From: Candidatus Gallacutalibacter stercoravium
GTDB lineage: Bacteria; Bacillota; Clostridia; Oscillospirales; Acutalibacteraceae
DNA length: 46,881 bases
NCBI GenBank assembly: GCA_018716975.1
Contig: DVJE01000048.1
Coordinates: 1 to 46,881 of the forward strand
Direction: 5' to 3'
Made by a program: the position numbers and the translations under genes. Positions 9,298 through 16,532 of this stretch are shown piece after piece. Under the pieces are notes generated by a model. It worked only from the letters and a program-made list of their open reading frames with translations, had not been told where the DNA came from and did not search any database. Within the stretch, counting starts at the first letter, position 1. Each line of letters opens with the position of its first letter.

Positions 9298-9639
9298 ATG
9301 CCCGGAACGAGAAAACTCGGTAGAGATACTGCGCATAGAACAGCAATGCTGCGGGCAATGGTCACTTTCCTGCTGGAAAACGGCAAGATTGAGACCACTG
9401 TAACCCGCGCCAAAGAAGTGCGTTCCTTAACAGAAAAGATGATCACCCTGGCAAAGGTAAACGATCTGCATCATAAGCGTATGGCCCTTTCTTTTATCAC
9501 CAAAGAGGGCGTAACCAAAAAGCTGTTTGATGAGATCGCCCCCAAATATGCGGACCGCAACGGCGGCTATACCCGCATTACCCGCTTGGGGCCCCGCCGC
9601 GGCGACGCCGCCGAGATGGCGATTATCGAGCTGCTGTAA
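9298..9639 (+). CDS. rplQ: 50S ribosomal protein L17
   Basis: The 113-residue product opens [21 protein letters not shown] and ends [23 protein letters not shown], both L17 hallmarks. It has the short bacterial length. It is the last gene of the ribosomal block and is followed 20 bases later by a strong intrinsic terminator. Confidence 0.98.
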   Translation: MPGTRKLGRDTAHRTAMLRAMVTFLLENGKIETTVTRAKEVRSLTEKMITLAKVNDLHHKRMALSFITKEGVTKKLFDEIAPKYADRNGGYTRITRLGPRRGDAAEMAIIELL

Positions 9640-9658
9640 TCTTTTTATAACGAACCAC

Positions 9659-9693
9659 AAACGGCGCGTAGCTTTGCTGCGCGCCGTTTTTTT
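9659..9693 (+). terminator. Intrinsic terminator of the ribosomal block
   Basis: ACGGCGCG at 9661-9668 pairs with CGCGCCGT at 9680-9687. Inner pairs extend the stem to about 12 bp around a TTT loop, and eight T residues follow (9686-9693). It directly follows rplQ and should end the long operon. Confidence 0.93.
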
Positions 9694-10041
9694 GCGCTTT
9701 GCCTTTGCCAATCGCCGAGGGCCCCGTGGTTGTGCCTGTAAGTCTTGGCAAAACTGACGGGTGCGAAACCGTTGCGAAAAAAGCATTTTTGCCCCGGCCG
9801 TTTTCACGCGAGAAAAAAGGGATAACAGCGATAACAGTGATAACAGCGGCCGTTTCTCAGCCGTTGTGCCACTGGCGACGCCCCTGTTTTTGTTGCTTTG
9901 ATGGGGCAGGCGTCCATTAGGCGGCTGTTAAGCGGCTGTTAGGCGATTAAATGGCTGTAAAAATCATAATAAGCCGGAGCGCCCCACCCGCTATGCGCAG
10001 GGAACAGCAAAAGAGATAAATAAAAAAATTTTTTATAAGCC
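9694..10041 (+). repeat. Non-coding gap with short direct repeats
   Basis: No plausible gene is seen. GATAACAGC, GATAACAGT and GATAACAGC lie head to tail at 9821-9847. Two copies of a GCGGCTGTTA-type unit lie at 9920-9941. The second motif is close to the reverse complement of the first (TAACAGC against GCTGTTA). An AT-rich stretch at 10005-10040 leads into a promoter. The repeats could be protein-binding sites or slippage products. Confidence 0.6.
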
Positions 10042-10070
10042 TTGACAAATCCCTAGTAATATGGTAAGAT
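10042..10070 (+). promoter_or_regulatory. Housekeeping-type promoter
   Basis: A perfect -35 TTGACA at 10042-10047 is separated by 17 bases from TAAGAT at 10065-10070, with an A/T-rich tract immediately upstream that could act as an UP element. Transcription should begin near 10077. It drives the candidate RNA below and, by read-through, perhaps the SGNH hydrolase gene. Confidence 0.85.
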
Positions 10071-10076
10071 ATAAAT

Positions 10077-10211
10077 GTAAGTTAGACGGACAAACGTAGT
10101 CCGCGCGATATATTGGAATTAGCGCCATGCGAAATGCATACTATGATATAATCTTTGTTCATAGGTAGGTCTATACTTCAGGCAACAGGAGAAATCCTGT
10201 TGCCTTTTTTT
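10077..10211 (+). ncRNA. Candidate small RNA or attenuated leader of unknown class
   Basis: The segment runs from the predicted start of a strong promoter to a clear intrinsic terminator. AGGCAACAGGA at 10180-10190 pairs perfectly with TCCTGTTGCCT at 10195-10205 around a GAAA loop, followed by seven T. Inside are a small hairpin (CGGAC paired with GTCCG, about 10087-10102) and ATGC paired with GCAT in the middle. No open reading frame of note lies in it. I do not recognise 6S, SRP, tmRNA, a T-box or a known riboswitch core. It is either a roughly 130-nt sRNA or a leader attenuating the gene at 10308. Confidence 0.55.
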
Positions 10212-10307
10212 GTTTGGTTTTGTATCATGAAGATAAGCGCTTTCATAGCGAAAACAAAATTTCCGCCGCAAAAAAAGCCGGAAAAATAAGAGAAAGGAGC
10301 ACGGTTT

Positions 10308-11000
10308 ATGGAAAGCCTCAAAAGCGCATCCTGCCGTCCGGATAGCCCGGATATGCGCCTTGCTTATTTGCAAGATGTAGTGGAGGAACTTAGTAAAAAA
10401 TGGCCCGATAACCGCGCAGTTCATATCGTGTGCCATGGGCACAGCGTTCCCGCCGGTTATTTTGCCACGCCGTGGGTGCAAAGCCTGCTGGCATATCCCC
10501 ATCAGCTGCACCGTATGCTGGCGCAGCGCTATCCTTTTGCGGTGATCAACGTGATTGTAACGGCCATTGGGGGCGAAAACAGCGCGCAGGGGGCGGCCCG
10601 GTTTGCCGCCGGCGTTTTACCCCACCGGCCGGATTTGCTGTTGTTGGATTACGGGCTTAACGACCGGGGCATCGGGCTGAAAGAGGCCGAAAGCAGCTGG
10701 CGCAGCATGATAGAGAGCGCCCTGGCCGCCGGGGCCAAGGTGATGCTGCTGACCCCCAGCTGGGATCAGCATTATTTTGCCCAGGATGAACAATGGCGGC
10801 AGCTGGAGGCTCACGCCGAACAGATCCGCGCTTTGGCGCAAGAGTACGGCGTGGCTTTGGCCGATAGCTTTGCTGCCTTTGCCCACTATGTGCAAAGCGG
10901 GGGCCACTTAAACGACCTGCTCTCTCACGTGAACCACCCCAACGAATTGGGCCACCGGCTGATTGCCACAGAAATCGCCCGCTGGTTTTGCGCCCGGTAG
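10308..11000 (+). CDS. SGNH/GDSL-type hydrolase
   Basis: This 230-residue cytosolic protein has no signal peptide. SGNH blocks are visible: block I as GHSVPAG (nucleophile probably S46), block II IGGEN near residue 89, block III LDYGLND near 117 and block V HVNHPNELGH near 207-216. Two departures from the textbook form are GHS in place of GDS, and His in place of the usual Asp three residues before the catalytic His210. The family hydrolyses esters, often acyl or acetyl groups on sugars. AAAGGAG at 10293-10299 sets the start. It lies upstream of nagA with an 88-base gap, so a role in amino-sugar or deacetylation metabolism is a reasonable guess only. Confidence 0.75.
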   Translation: MESLKSASCRPDSPDMRLAYLQDVVEELSKKWPDNRAVHIVCHGHSVPAGYFATPWVQSLLAYPHQLHRMLAQRYPFAVINVIVTAIGGENSAQGAARFAAGVLPHRPDLLLLDYGLNDRGIGLKEAESSWRSMIESALAAGAKVMLLTPSWDQHYFAQDEQWRQLEAHAEQIRALAQEYGVALADSFAAFAHYVQSGGHLNDLLSHVNHPNELGHRLIATEIARWFCAR

Positions 11001-11088
11001 AGAGAGCCCTTTTGCCGAAACAGGGGCGTTAATCCCCGCGAAACGGGGCAGGATAACCCAATAGCGATAGAGAAAGGATGAGAAAAAT

Positions 11089-12234
11089 ATGCTGCTGAAA
11101 AACGCACAGGTATTAAACGACGCTTTTGAATGGATAGAAGCGGATCTTCGGATCAATGGGGAAACGATAGGCGAGATTGCGCCCGGGCACGATCTGGCGC
11201 CTAAGGAGGGCGAGCAGGTTTTTGACCTGGCGGGCTGCTGGGTGCTGCCCGGCTTTATTGATCAGCATATCCACGGCTGCGGCGGCGCAGGCACAGAGGA
11301 CGGCACCATAGAGGCCCTTGATACCATGTCGCGCTACCTGGCGCGGCAGGGGGTTACCTCTTTTTGCCCCACCACAATGACGTTGCCTGAAGAAAAAATC
11401 GCTTCCATTTTATCCACGGCCCGCCAAGCCATGGAGCAAGGCCTGGCGGGGGCTTATGTGCAAGGGGTTAACATGGAGGGGCCCTACATTTCCCCCGGCA
11501 AAAAAGGGGCCCAAAACGGCGATTATGTACGAAACCCGGATCCCGAGGAATTTGAGCGCCTGTTCGCCGGGTGCGGCGGCATCATCAAGCTGGTGGATAT
11601 CGCCCCAGAACAGCCCGGCGCCCAGCAATTTATCGAGCAGGTAAAGGGCATGTGCGCCGTCTCTTTGGCCCACACCTCGGCCTCTTACGAGCAGGCCACG
11701 GCCTCCTTTGCCCAAGGGATCAGCCAAGCCACCCACCTGTTTAACGCCATGACCGGCTTCACCCACCGGGCGCCGGGGGCGGTGGGCGCCGTGTTTGACC
11801 ATCCCTCGGTTAAGGCGGAGCTGATTTGCGACGGGTTCCATATCCACCCGGCGGCGCTGCGCACCGCCTTCCGTTTGCTGGGGGAGGATCGCACCATCAT
11901 CGTGAGCGACAGCATGACGGCCGCCGGTTGCCCAGACGGCGCGTATGATTTGGGCGGCCAAACGGTTTTTGTAAAGGAGGGCAAGGCGCTGCTGGAGGAC
12001 GGCACCATCGCCGCCTCTACCACCAATATCGGCCAAGAGGTGCGCAACCTGTTGGCCTTCGGCGTGCCCTTCCGGCAGGTTTTAAAGTCGGCCACCATCA
12101 ACCCCGCCCGGCAACTGGGGGTAGATCATATTACAGGTAGTATAAAAATCGGGAAATATGCGGATTTGACGGTAACCGACAAAAACTGCAACCCGATGCA
12201 GGTGTTTGTTAAGGGCCGCCCGGTAGAGATGTAG
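11089..12234 (+). CDS. nagA: N-acetylglucosamine-6-phosphate deacetylase
   Basis: This enzyme deacetylates GlcNAc-6-phosphate to glucosamine-6-phosphate in cell-wall amino-sugar recycling. The 381-residue amidohydrolase has HIHGCGG (metal-side HxH) near residue 60, NMEGPYISPGKKGAQN near 125 with the metal-binding Glu, LAHTSA and ATHLFNAMTGFTHRAPG with the two metal/substrate His, and the catalytic Asp in IVSDSMTAAG near 266. The C-terminal SIKIGKYADLTV beta segment completes the fold. No nagB lies next to it. GAAAGGATGAG precedes the ATG. Confidence 0.95.
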   Translation: MLLKNAQVLNDAFEWIEADLRINGETIGEIAPGHDLAPKEGEQVFDLAGCWVLPGFIDQHIHGCGGAGTEDGTIEALDTMSRYLARQGVTSFCPTTMTLPEEKIASILSTARQAMEQGLAGAYVQGVNMEGPYISPGKKGAQNGDYVRNPDPEEFERLFAGCGGIIKLVDIAPEQPGAQQFIEQVKGMCAVSLAHTSASYEQATASFAQGISQATHLFNAMTGFTHRAPGAVGAVFDHPSVKAELICDGFHIHPAALRTAFRLLGEDRTIIVSDSMTAAGCPDGAYDLGGQTVFVKEGKALLEDGTIAASTTNIGQEVRNLLAFGVPFRQVLKSATINPARQLGVDHITGSIKIGKYADLTVTDKNCNPMQVFVKGRPVEM

Positions 12235-12936
12235 CCCCTGCGCTTTCTGCTCCCGGATGGATAACGGAACGGCGGTAAATGTAGCGAATGGAAAAAAGGC
12301 GGCCAACAGCCGCAAATCATCCATACGGCTTGCGCGGCAAAAGGCTAGCTGTCCCCGGCACACCCCTTATGCGCACATACGTTATGATAAAGGGGCCGCT
12401 GGTTTCGCCATGCAACACAGATTTTGCTATACAAATTGTTTATTACTGCTATTATATTACAAAAACAGACAGTATCCGCCTATTCTGAGCGGGGCGGATG
12501 AAGCACCGCCAGTTTCTATTTTACAACTGGCTCCCTGTTCAGCTGCCCAGATTGCCCAGCTGCCCCTGCATAAAGGCGATGGGTGATATATCGATGGTAT
12601 ATCGATTCCCAAAAGGGCAGCTCATACTTTCGCGGGCATTCATCAAGGCCGGCGGGGCCTAAAACTTTTTGGCAACCGGGCCGGCCGGACAACCGGGCAA
12701 TCGGGCAGCCGGCAGATAGCAGCCAGCAATTACTTTCTTAACCCGGCCTTGCGTCCCTCTTGCGGCAATGCGGCTTGCACCGCGGGTTGCCGGTGGTAAA
12801 CCGTTTGTATTCCATCCTATTGTGCGCCATCGTTTCGGCTTTCTCATCCACAGCTTGGCCGGGGGGATATGGCGCGTCTTCCAAGGCCATTATTTGTCTA
12901 TCCCGGTAACGCCCGGTGCTCTTATGCTACAAGCGG
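12235..12936. other. Non-coding gap between nagA and the serA terminator
   Basis: About 700 bases with no convincing gene; the short open frames here have unlikely composition. Visible structure: a minus-strand terminator at 12292-12313; a long hairpin CCCCTT...AAGGGG at about 12363-12395; a directly repeated TATATCGAT at 12587-12595 and 12598-12606; and a run of CCGG-rich repeats (ACCGGGC type) at about 12675-12715. Confidence 0.6.
12292..12444 (-). ncRNA. Possible minus-strand small RNA in the nagA-serA gap
   Basis: On the minus strand GCGGC (12313-12309) pairs with GCCGC (12303-12299) and is followed by CTTTTTT, an intrinsic-terminator pattern. No minus-strand gene ends here, and the serC-serA terminator lies 630 bases earlier. 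A minus-strand TATAAT at 12456-12451 lacks a good -35. The transcript of about 150 nt would contain a long imperfect hairpin. Evidence is limited to these elements. Confidence 0.3.
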
Positions 12937-12971
12937 CAAAAATGCCCGGCTTTCCTTTTGGAAGGCCGGGC
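12937..12971 (-). terminator. Intrinsic terminator of serC-serA
   Basis: Read on the minus strand, GCCCGGCCTTCC pairs with GGAAAGCCGGGC around an AAAA loop (12971-12944, one wobble) and is followed by ATTTTTG. It lies 38 bases beyond the serA stop codon. Confidence 0.88.
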
Positions 12972-13009
12972 GTTCGTTACGATACAGGCTGTTGTTATGA
13001 TGATTTTCT

Positions 13010-14176
13010 TTACCGGATAACCCGGGTGCGGATCACCCCATCGATGGCGTTCAGGGCGCTTACCGCAGCGTCGCTGATGTCGCCGCCGGTGATATCCAAA
13101 ATGGTGTAGGCATATTCCTTTTTGGACTTGGACTGCATGTTTTCAATATTAATGCCGTTCTCCGACAGCACGCCGGAAACCAGGCTAATAATGCTGGGCA
13201 CATTGCGGTGGATAACGCACAGGCGGGCGTCCCCTTCCCGCGCCATAGAAACGGCGGGCAGGTTCACCGAGTTTTTGATGTTGCCGTTTTCCAAAAAGTC
13301 TTTCAGTTCGTCGGCCGCCATGCGGGCGCAGTTATCCTCCGATTCGGGGGTGGAGGCGCCCAGGTGGGGGATGGCGATGATATTATCCAGCCCCAGCAGA
13401 TCGTCGCTGGGGAAGTCGGTAACATAGGCGGCCACCTTGCCCTCTTGCACCGCCTGCACCAACGCGGCGCTATCTACCAAGTCGCCCCGGGCAAAGTTCA
13501 GAATGCGCACGCCGTCTTTCATCTTGGCAATGCTGTCGGGATTAATCATGGCCTTGGTATCAGGGGTCAGGGGCACATGCAGCGTGATGTAATCGCAGCT
13601 GGCGTAAATTTCATCCAGCGATAGGGCGTGCTTTACCGAGCGGGAGAGGCCCCACGCCGCATCCACCGAAAGATAGGGGTCATAGCCGTAAACCTCCATG
13701 CCCAAAGCGGTAGCGGCGTTGGCCACCAGAACACCGATAGCACCCAGGCCCACAATACCCAAACGCTTGCCGCGGATTTCGGGGCCCACAAAGGCGCTCT
13801 TGCCTTTTTCTACCAGCTTGCCCACCTCGGCGCCCTTGCCTTTAAGGGTTTTGGCCCAATCGATGGCGGCGGGGATTTTACGCGAAGAAAGCAACAGCCC
13901 GGCGATAACCAGCTCTTTTACAGCGTTGGCGTTAGCGCCGGGGGTGTTGAACACCACAATGCCCTGCTCGCTGCACTTATCCAGCGGGATGTTGTTTACG
14001 CCGGCGCCCGCCCGGGCGATGGCCAGCAAGCTGGCGGGCAGCTCCATATCGTGCATGGCGGCCGAGCGCACCAGCACGGCGTCGGGATTGGCGCAGCTGT
14101 CGCTGCAAGCGTAATCCTCCCCAAAGCGGGAAAGGCCCACCGGGGATATTTTATTAAGGGTTAAAATCTGATACAT
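13010..14176 (-). CDS. serA: D-3-phosphoglycerate dehydrogenase
   Basis: This enzyme catalyses the first step of serine synthesis, 3-phosphoglycerate to 3-phosphohydroxypyruvate with NAD. The 388-residue product starts MYQILTLNKISPVGL. A Met nine codons upstream is rejected because AAGGAAGGA, a good ribosome binding site, would then lie inside the gene. It has the Rossmann motif GLGAIGVLVANAATALGMEVYGYDP, NFARGDLVD, HLGASTPESEDN (catalytic His region) and a C-terminal ACT domain (IISLVSGVLSENGINIENM onward, about 325-388) for serine or other effector binding. It lies 44 bases after serC and is probably co-transcribed with it. Confidence 0.95.
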   Translation of the reverse strand: MYQILTLNKISPVGLSRFGEDYACSDSCANPDAVLVRSAAMHDMELPASLLAIARAGAGVNNIPLDKCSEQGIVVFNTPGANANAVKELVIAGLLLSSRKIPAAIDWAKTLKGKGAEVGKLVEKGKSAFVGPEIRGKRLGIVGLGAIGVLVANAATALGMEVYGYDPYLSVDAAWGLSRSVKHALSLDEIYASCDYITLHVPLTPDTKAMINPDSIAKMKDGVRILNFARGDLVDSAALVQAVQEGKVAAYVTDFPSDDLLGLDNIIAIPHLGASTPESEDNCARMAADELKDFLENGNIKNSVNLPAVSMAREGDARLCVIHRNVPSIISLVSGVLSENGINIENMQSKSKKEYAYTILDITGGDISDAAVSALNAIDGVIRTRVIR

Positions 14177-14220
14177 ATTAACAGCGTCCTTCCTTAACCA
14201 CATGGGTGGCGTTTAACAGG

Positions 14221-15306
14221 TTAGCGGTTGTCGGCTTCAAACTGGCGCATAAAGGCCACCAGCTTTTCCACGCCCTCTTGCGGCATGGCGTTGTAAATAG
14301 AGGCGCGCATACCGCCCACGGTGCGGTGGCCCTTCAGGTTCACAAAGCCCGCGGCTTCGGCTTCTTTTACAAACTTGGCGTCCAGCTCTTGGCTGCCGGT
14401 GACAAAGGGCACGTTCATCAAAGAGCGATCCTGCGCCACAACGGTGCCCTTAAACAGCTGGGAGTTATCCAAAAAGCTGTAAAGGATGTTGGCCTTACGC
14501 TCGTTGATCTCCTTCATGGCCTCTAGGCCGCCGATGGTGTTTTGCAGCCACTCCAGCACCAGCTTACAGATGTAAATGGCATAGCAGGGCGGGGTGTTGT
14601 ACATAGAGCCGTTGTCGGCATGAATCTGATAATCAAACATGGTGGGGGTAATGTCTCTGGCCTTGCCAATCAAATCCTCGCGAACGATAACCACCGTGAG
14701 GCCGGCGGGGCCCATGTTCTTTTGCGCGCCGGCATACAGCAGGCCGAATTTGGATACGTCGATGGGCTCGCTCAAAATGCAAGAAGAAATATCCGCCACC
14801 AGCGGCACATTGCCCGTATCGGGCAGCTGATGGAACTTGGTGCCGTAGATGGTGTTGTTTAAGCAGATATGAAAATAATCCGCATCCTTGGTAAAGGTAT
14901 CGGGATCCAGCTGCGGGATGTAGGTAAAGGTTTTGTCTTTAGAAGAGGCCACAATGTTGGCTTCGCCGTAGCGGGCAGCCTCTTTTTGCGCCTTGGTGGC
15001 CCATTGGCCGGTGATGACGAAATCGGCTTTGCCGCTGCCGTTCATCAGGTTGAGGGGAACCATGGCGAACTGAGAGGAAGCGCCCCCTTGCAAAAACAGC
15101 ACCTTGTAGTTATCGGGAATAGACATAACGCTGCGCAGCAAGCTTTCGGCCTCGTTGATGATGCTTTCGTAGACCTTGGAGCGGTGCGACATCTCCATTA
15201 CCGATTGGCCGCTGCCTTGGTAATCCAGCATTTCGTCGGCCGCCTGGCGCAAAACCGCCTCCGGCAACATGGAAGGACCGGCGGAAAAGTTATACACGCG
15301 TTTCAT
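14221..15306 (-). CDS. serC: Phosphoserine aminotransferase
   Basis: This PLP enzyme converts 3-phosphohydroxypyruvate and glutamate to phosphoserine. The 361-residue product opens MKRVYNFSAGPSMLPEAVL and has MEMSHRSKVYESI near residue 38. The PLP lysine is in LYAGAQKNMGPAGLTVVIV, near residue 196. C-terminal GHRTVGGMRASIYNAMPQEGVEKLV is also characteristic. It is first in the serC-serA pair, transcribed from the promoter at 15409-15437. No phosphoserine phosphatase gene is nearby. Confidence 0.97.
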   Translation of the reverse strand: MKRVYNFSAGPSMLPEAVLRQAADEMLDYQGSGQSVMEMSHRSKVYESIINEAESLLRSVMSIPDNYKVLFLQGGASSQFAMVPLNLMNGSGKADFVITGQWATKAQKEAARYGEANIVASSKDKTFTYIPQLDPDTFTKDADYFHICLNNTIYGTKFHQLPDTGNVPLVADISSCILSEPIDVSKFGLLYAGAQKNMGPAGLTVVIVREDLIGKARDITPTMFDYQIHADNGSMYNTPPCYAIYICKLVLEWLQNTIGGLEAMKEINERKANILYSFLDNSQLFKGTVVAQDRSLMNVPFVTGSQELDAKFVKEAEAAGFVNLKGHRTVGGMRASIYNAMPQEGVEKLVAFMRQFEADNR

Positions 15307-15408
15307 AATAATACAATACCCCCGTCAATAAAATTTACGGGCCGGCTGCGCACCCCTGCGGATGAAACAGCAGCTATGTCCGGTTCGGCCCGTTTGCGTT
15401 TGCCTTTA

Positions 15409-15437
15409 ATTATAGTGCTTTAATGCGGCATAGTCAA
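15409..15437 (-). promoter_or_regulatory. Promoter of serC-serA
   Basis: On the minus strand TTGACT (15437-15432), a 17-base spacer and a perfect TATAAT (15414-15409) lie about 100 bases ahead of serC. The leader of about 95 nt has a small CCCGT/ACGGG hairpin but is too short for a T-box. Confidence 0.88.
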
Positions 15438-15570
15438 ATGGCGGAATTTGCCCCACAGGGGGCGGCGGGTGCGTGCGGCGAACGGATTGGCGTATTTTGC
15501 GGATACTGTCCGCCACACAAACACAACCTGTCGTTTTTTGAAAAAAATCGTAGATTTACACAAAGATGGG

Positions 15571-15599
15571 TTGGCGGTTAAATTTACTTATGATATAAT
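15571..15599 (+). promoter_or_regulatory. Promoter of the DRTGG/HydS-like gene set
   Basis: TTGGCG at 15571-15576, a 17-base spacer and a perfect TATAAT at 15594-15599 precede the first DRTGG gene by 34 bases. Its start region is followed by a strong AGGAGGAG ribosome binding site. Confidence 0.82.
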
Positions 15600-15633
15600 G
15601 ATACATAAATCAATCGCCAGGAGGAGATCTAGG

Positions 15634-15984
15634 ATGACTGTCCGGGATATTATTGAAATACTGGAAGCGAAGGTTATCACGGCCGCCGATCTGGATGTGG
15701 AGGTGCACACCGCCTGCGGCAGCGATATGATGAGCGACGTGCTGGCTTTTGTAAAGGATCAGTCGGTGCTGCTAACCGGGCTGCTCAATCCGCAGGTTGT
15801 GCGCACCGCCGAAATGATGGATATGCGCTGTATTGTGTTTGTGCGCGGCAAGGTGCCCGACGAATCCATTGTAAAGCTGGCGCAAGAAATGGGGATTACC
15901 CTGCTGAATACCCGCTACCGGATGTTCACCGCCTGCGGCAGGCTGTATGAAAGCGGGTTGCGAGGGGGCTGCGAAAGCGAATGA
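15634..15984 (+). CDS. DRTGG-domain protein, single domain
   Basis: This is a 116-residue protein made of one DRTGG-like domain (MTVRDIIEILEAKVITAADLD ... LLTGLLNPQVVRTAEMMDM ... ITLLNTRYRMFTACGRLYESGL). DRTGG domains also occur in HPr kinase, phosphotransacetylase and CBS-containing pyrophosphatases and are thought to be regulatory, possibly nucleotide-binding. The ATG at 15634 follows CAGGAGGAG; the frame is open upstream without a ribosome binding site. It overlaps the next start in ATGA. Gene context suggests a signalling role with the hydrogenase-like protein downstream; the actual function is unknown. Confidence 0.8.
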   Translation: MTVRDIIEILEAKVITAADLDVEVHTACGSDMMSDVLAFVKDQSVLLTGLLNPQVVRTAEMMDMRCIVFVRGKVPDESIVKLAQEMGITLLNTRYRMFTACGRLYESGLRGGCESE

Positions 15985-16415
15985 ACAGCATCCAGTTACA
16001 GTACACCGTTCCGGGGGACGATTTTACCCGGGCGGGGGAAGCGTCCAGCGAGGTTAAGCGCAAGCTAAAACAGCTGGGCTATGATTCCGACGCCATCCGC
16101 CGGGTGGCCATCGCCATGTATGAGGGCGAAATCAATATGGTAATCCATGCAGGGGGCGGTGAGGCGCAGGTGCGCATTTACCCCGACCGGGTGGAGATAG
16201 AATTGATCGACCACGGCCCGGGCATTGCAGACGTGGAAAAGGCCATGCAAGAGGGCTACTCCACCGCGCCGGACAATGTGCGCTCTTTGGGCTTTGGGGC
16301 AGGCATGGGTTTGCCCAACATGAAAAAATACACCGATGAAATGCGCATTGATACCGAAGTGGGCCGCGGAACCACCATGTTCCTGCTGGTTAGGGTAAAA
16401 GGCAAGGCGGGGTAA
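15981..16415 (+). CDS. Anti-sigma-factor-type ATP-binding protein (RsbW/SpoIIAB-like HATPase)
   Basis: The 144-residue Bergerat-fold protein shows an N box around E48-N52 (YEGEINMVIHA), a G1 box D77HGPGI, and a glycine-rich lid GFGAGMGLPNMKKYTDE at 104-120, then GRGTTMF. It has the size and layout of stand-alone serine-kinase anti-sigma factors, with no histidine-kinase dimerisation domain. It overlaps the DRTGG gene by 4 bases (ATGA). Partners could be an anti-anti-sigma protein or one of the neighbouring DRTGG proteins; neither is proven. A hairpin with a T-run follows before the next gene. Confidence 0.82.
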   Translation: MNSIQLQYTVPGDDFTRAGEASSEVKRKLKQLGYDSDAIRRVAIAMYEGEINMVIHAGGGEAQVRIYPDRVEIELIDHGPGIADVEKAMQEGYSTAPDNVRSLGFGAGMGLPNMKKYTDEMRIDTEVGRGTTMFLLVRVKGKAG

Positions 16416-16464
16416 ACCGAGAGAAAGAATTTAAAAAGACGGTTACCCTACATAAATATGTAAT

Positions 16465-16495
16465 CCGGCGGGCGGTGGTGCGGCCGCCGGTTTTT
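16465..16495 (+). terminator. Hairpin with T-run inside the gene set, possible attenuator
   Basis: CCGGCGG at 16465-16471 pairs with CCGCCGG at 16484-16490, followed by TTTTT. Just before it is an inverted repeat TACAT-AAAT-ATGTA at 16449-16462. It lies 38 bases upstream of the next ATG, so it may partially uncouple the hydrogenase-like gene from the two genes before it. Confidence 0.6.
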
Positions 16496-16532
16496 GCACA
16501 AAGGTTGGTATCAGGGAAAAGAGGGGAGTCCG

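Noticed and set aside
9699-9920. 73-residue plus-strand open frame after the rplQ terminator
   Set aside because: It has no ribosome binding site, a low-complexity composition from the repeat tract, and no promoter.
10077-10211. Known riboswitch, T-box, SRP RNA, 6S or tmRNA
   Set aside because: None of the conserved cores of these families that I know could be found in the candidate RNA.
12257-12586. Plus-strand open frames in the nagA-serA gap
   Set aside because: No ribosome binding sites and odd composition; they cross the hairpins described for the gap.
14206-14526. Plus-strand open frames opposite serA and serC
   Set aside because: Shadows of two well-recognised minus-strand genes.
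15307-15402. T-box or serine-responsive leader before serC
   Set aside because: The leader is under 100 nt and lacks a T-box core and a terminator.
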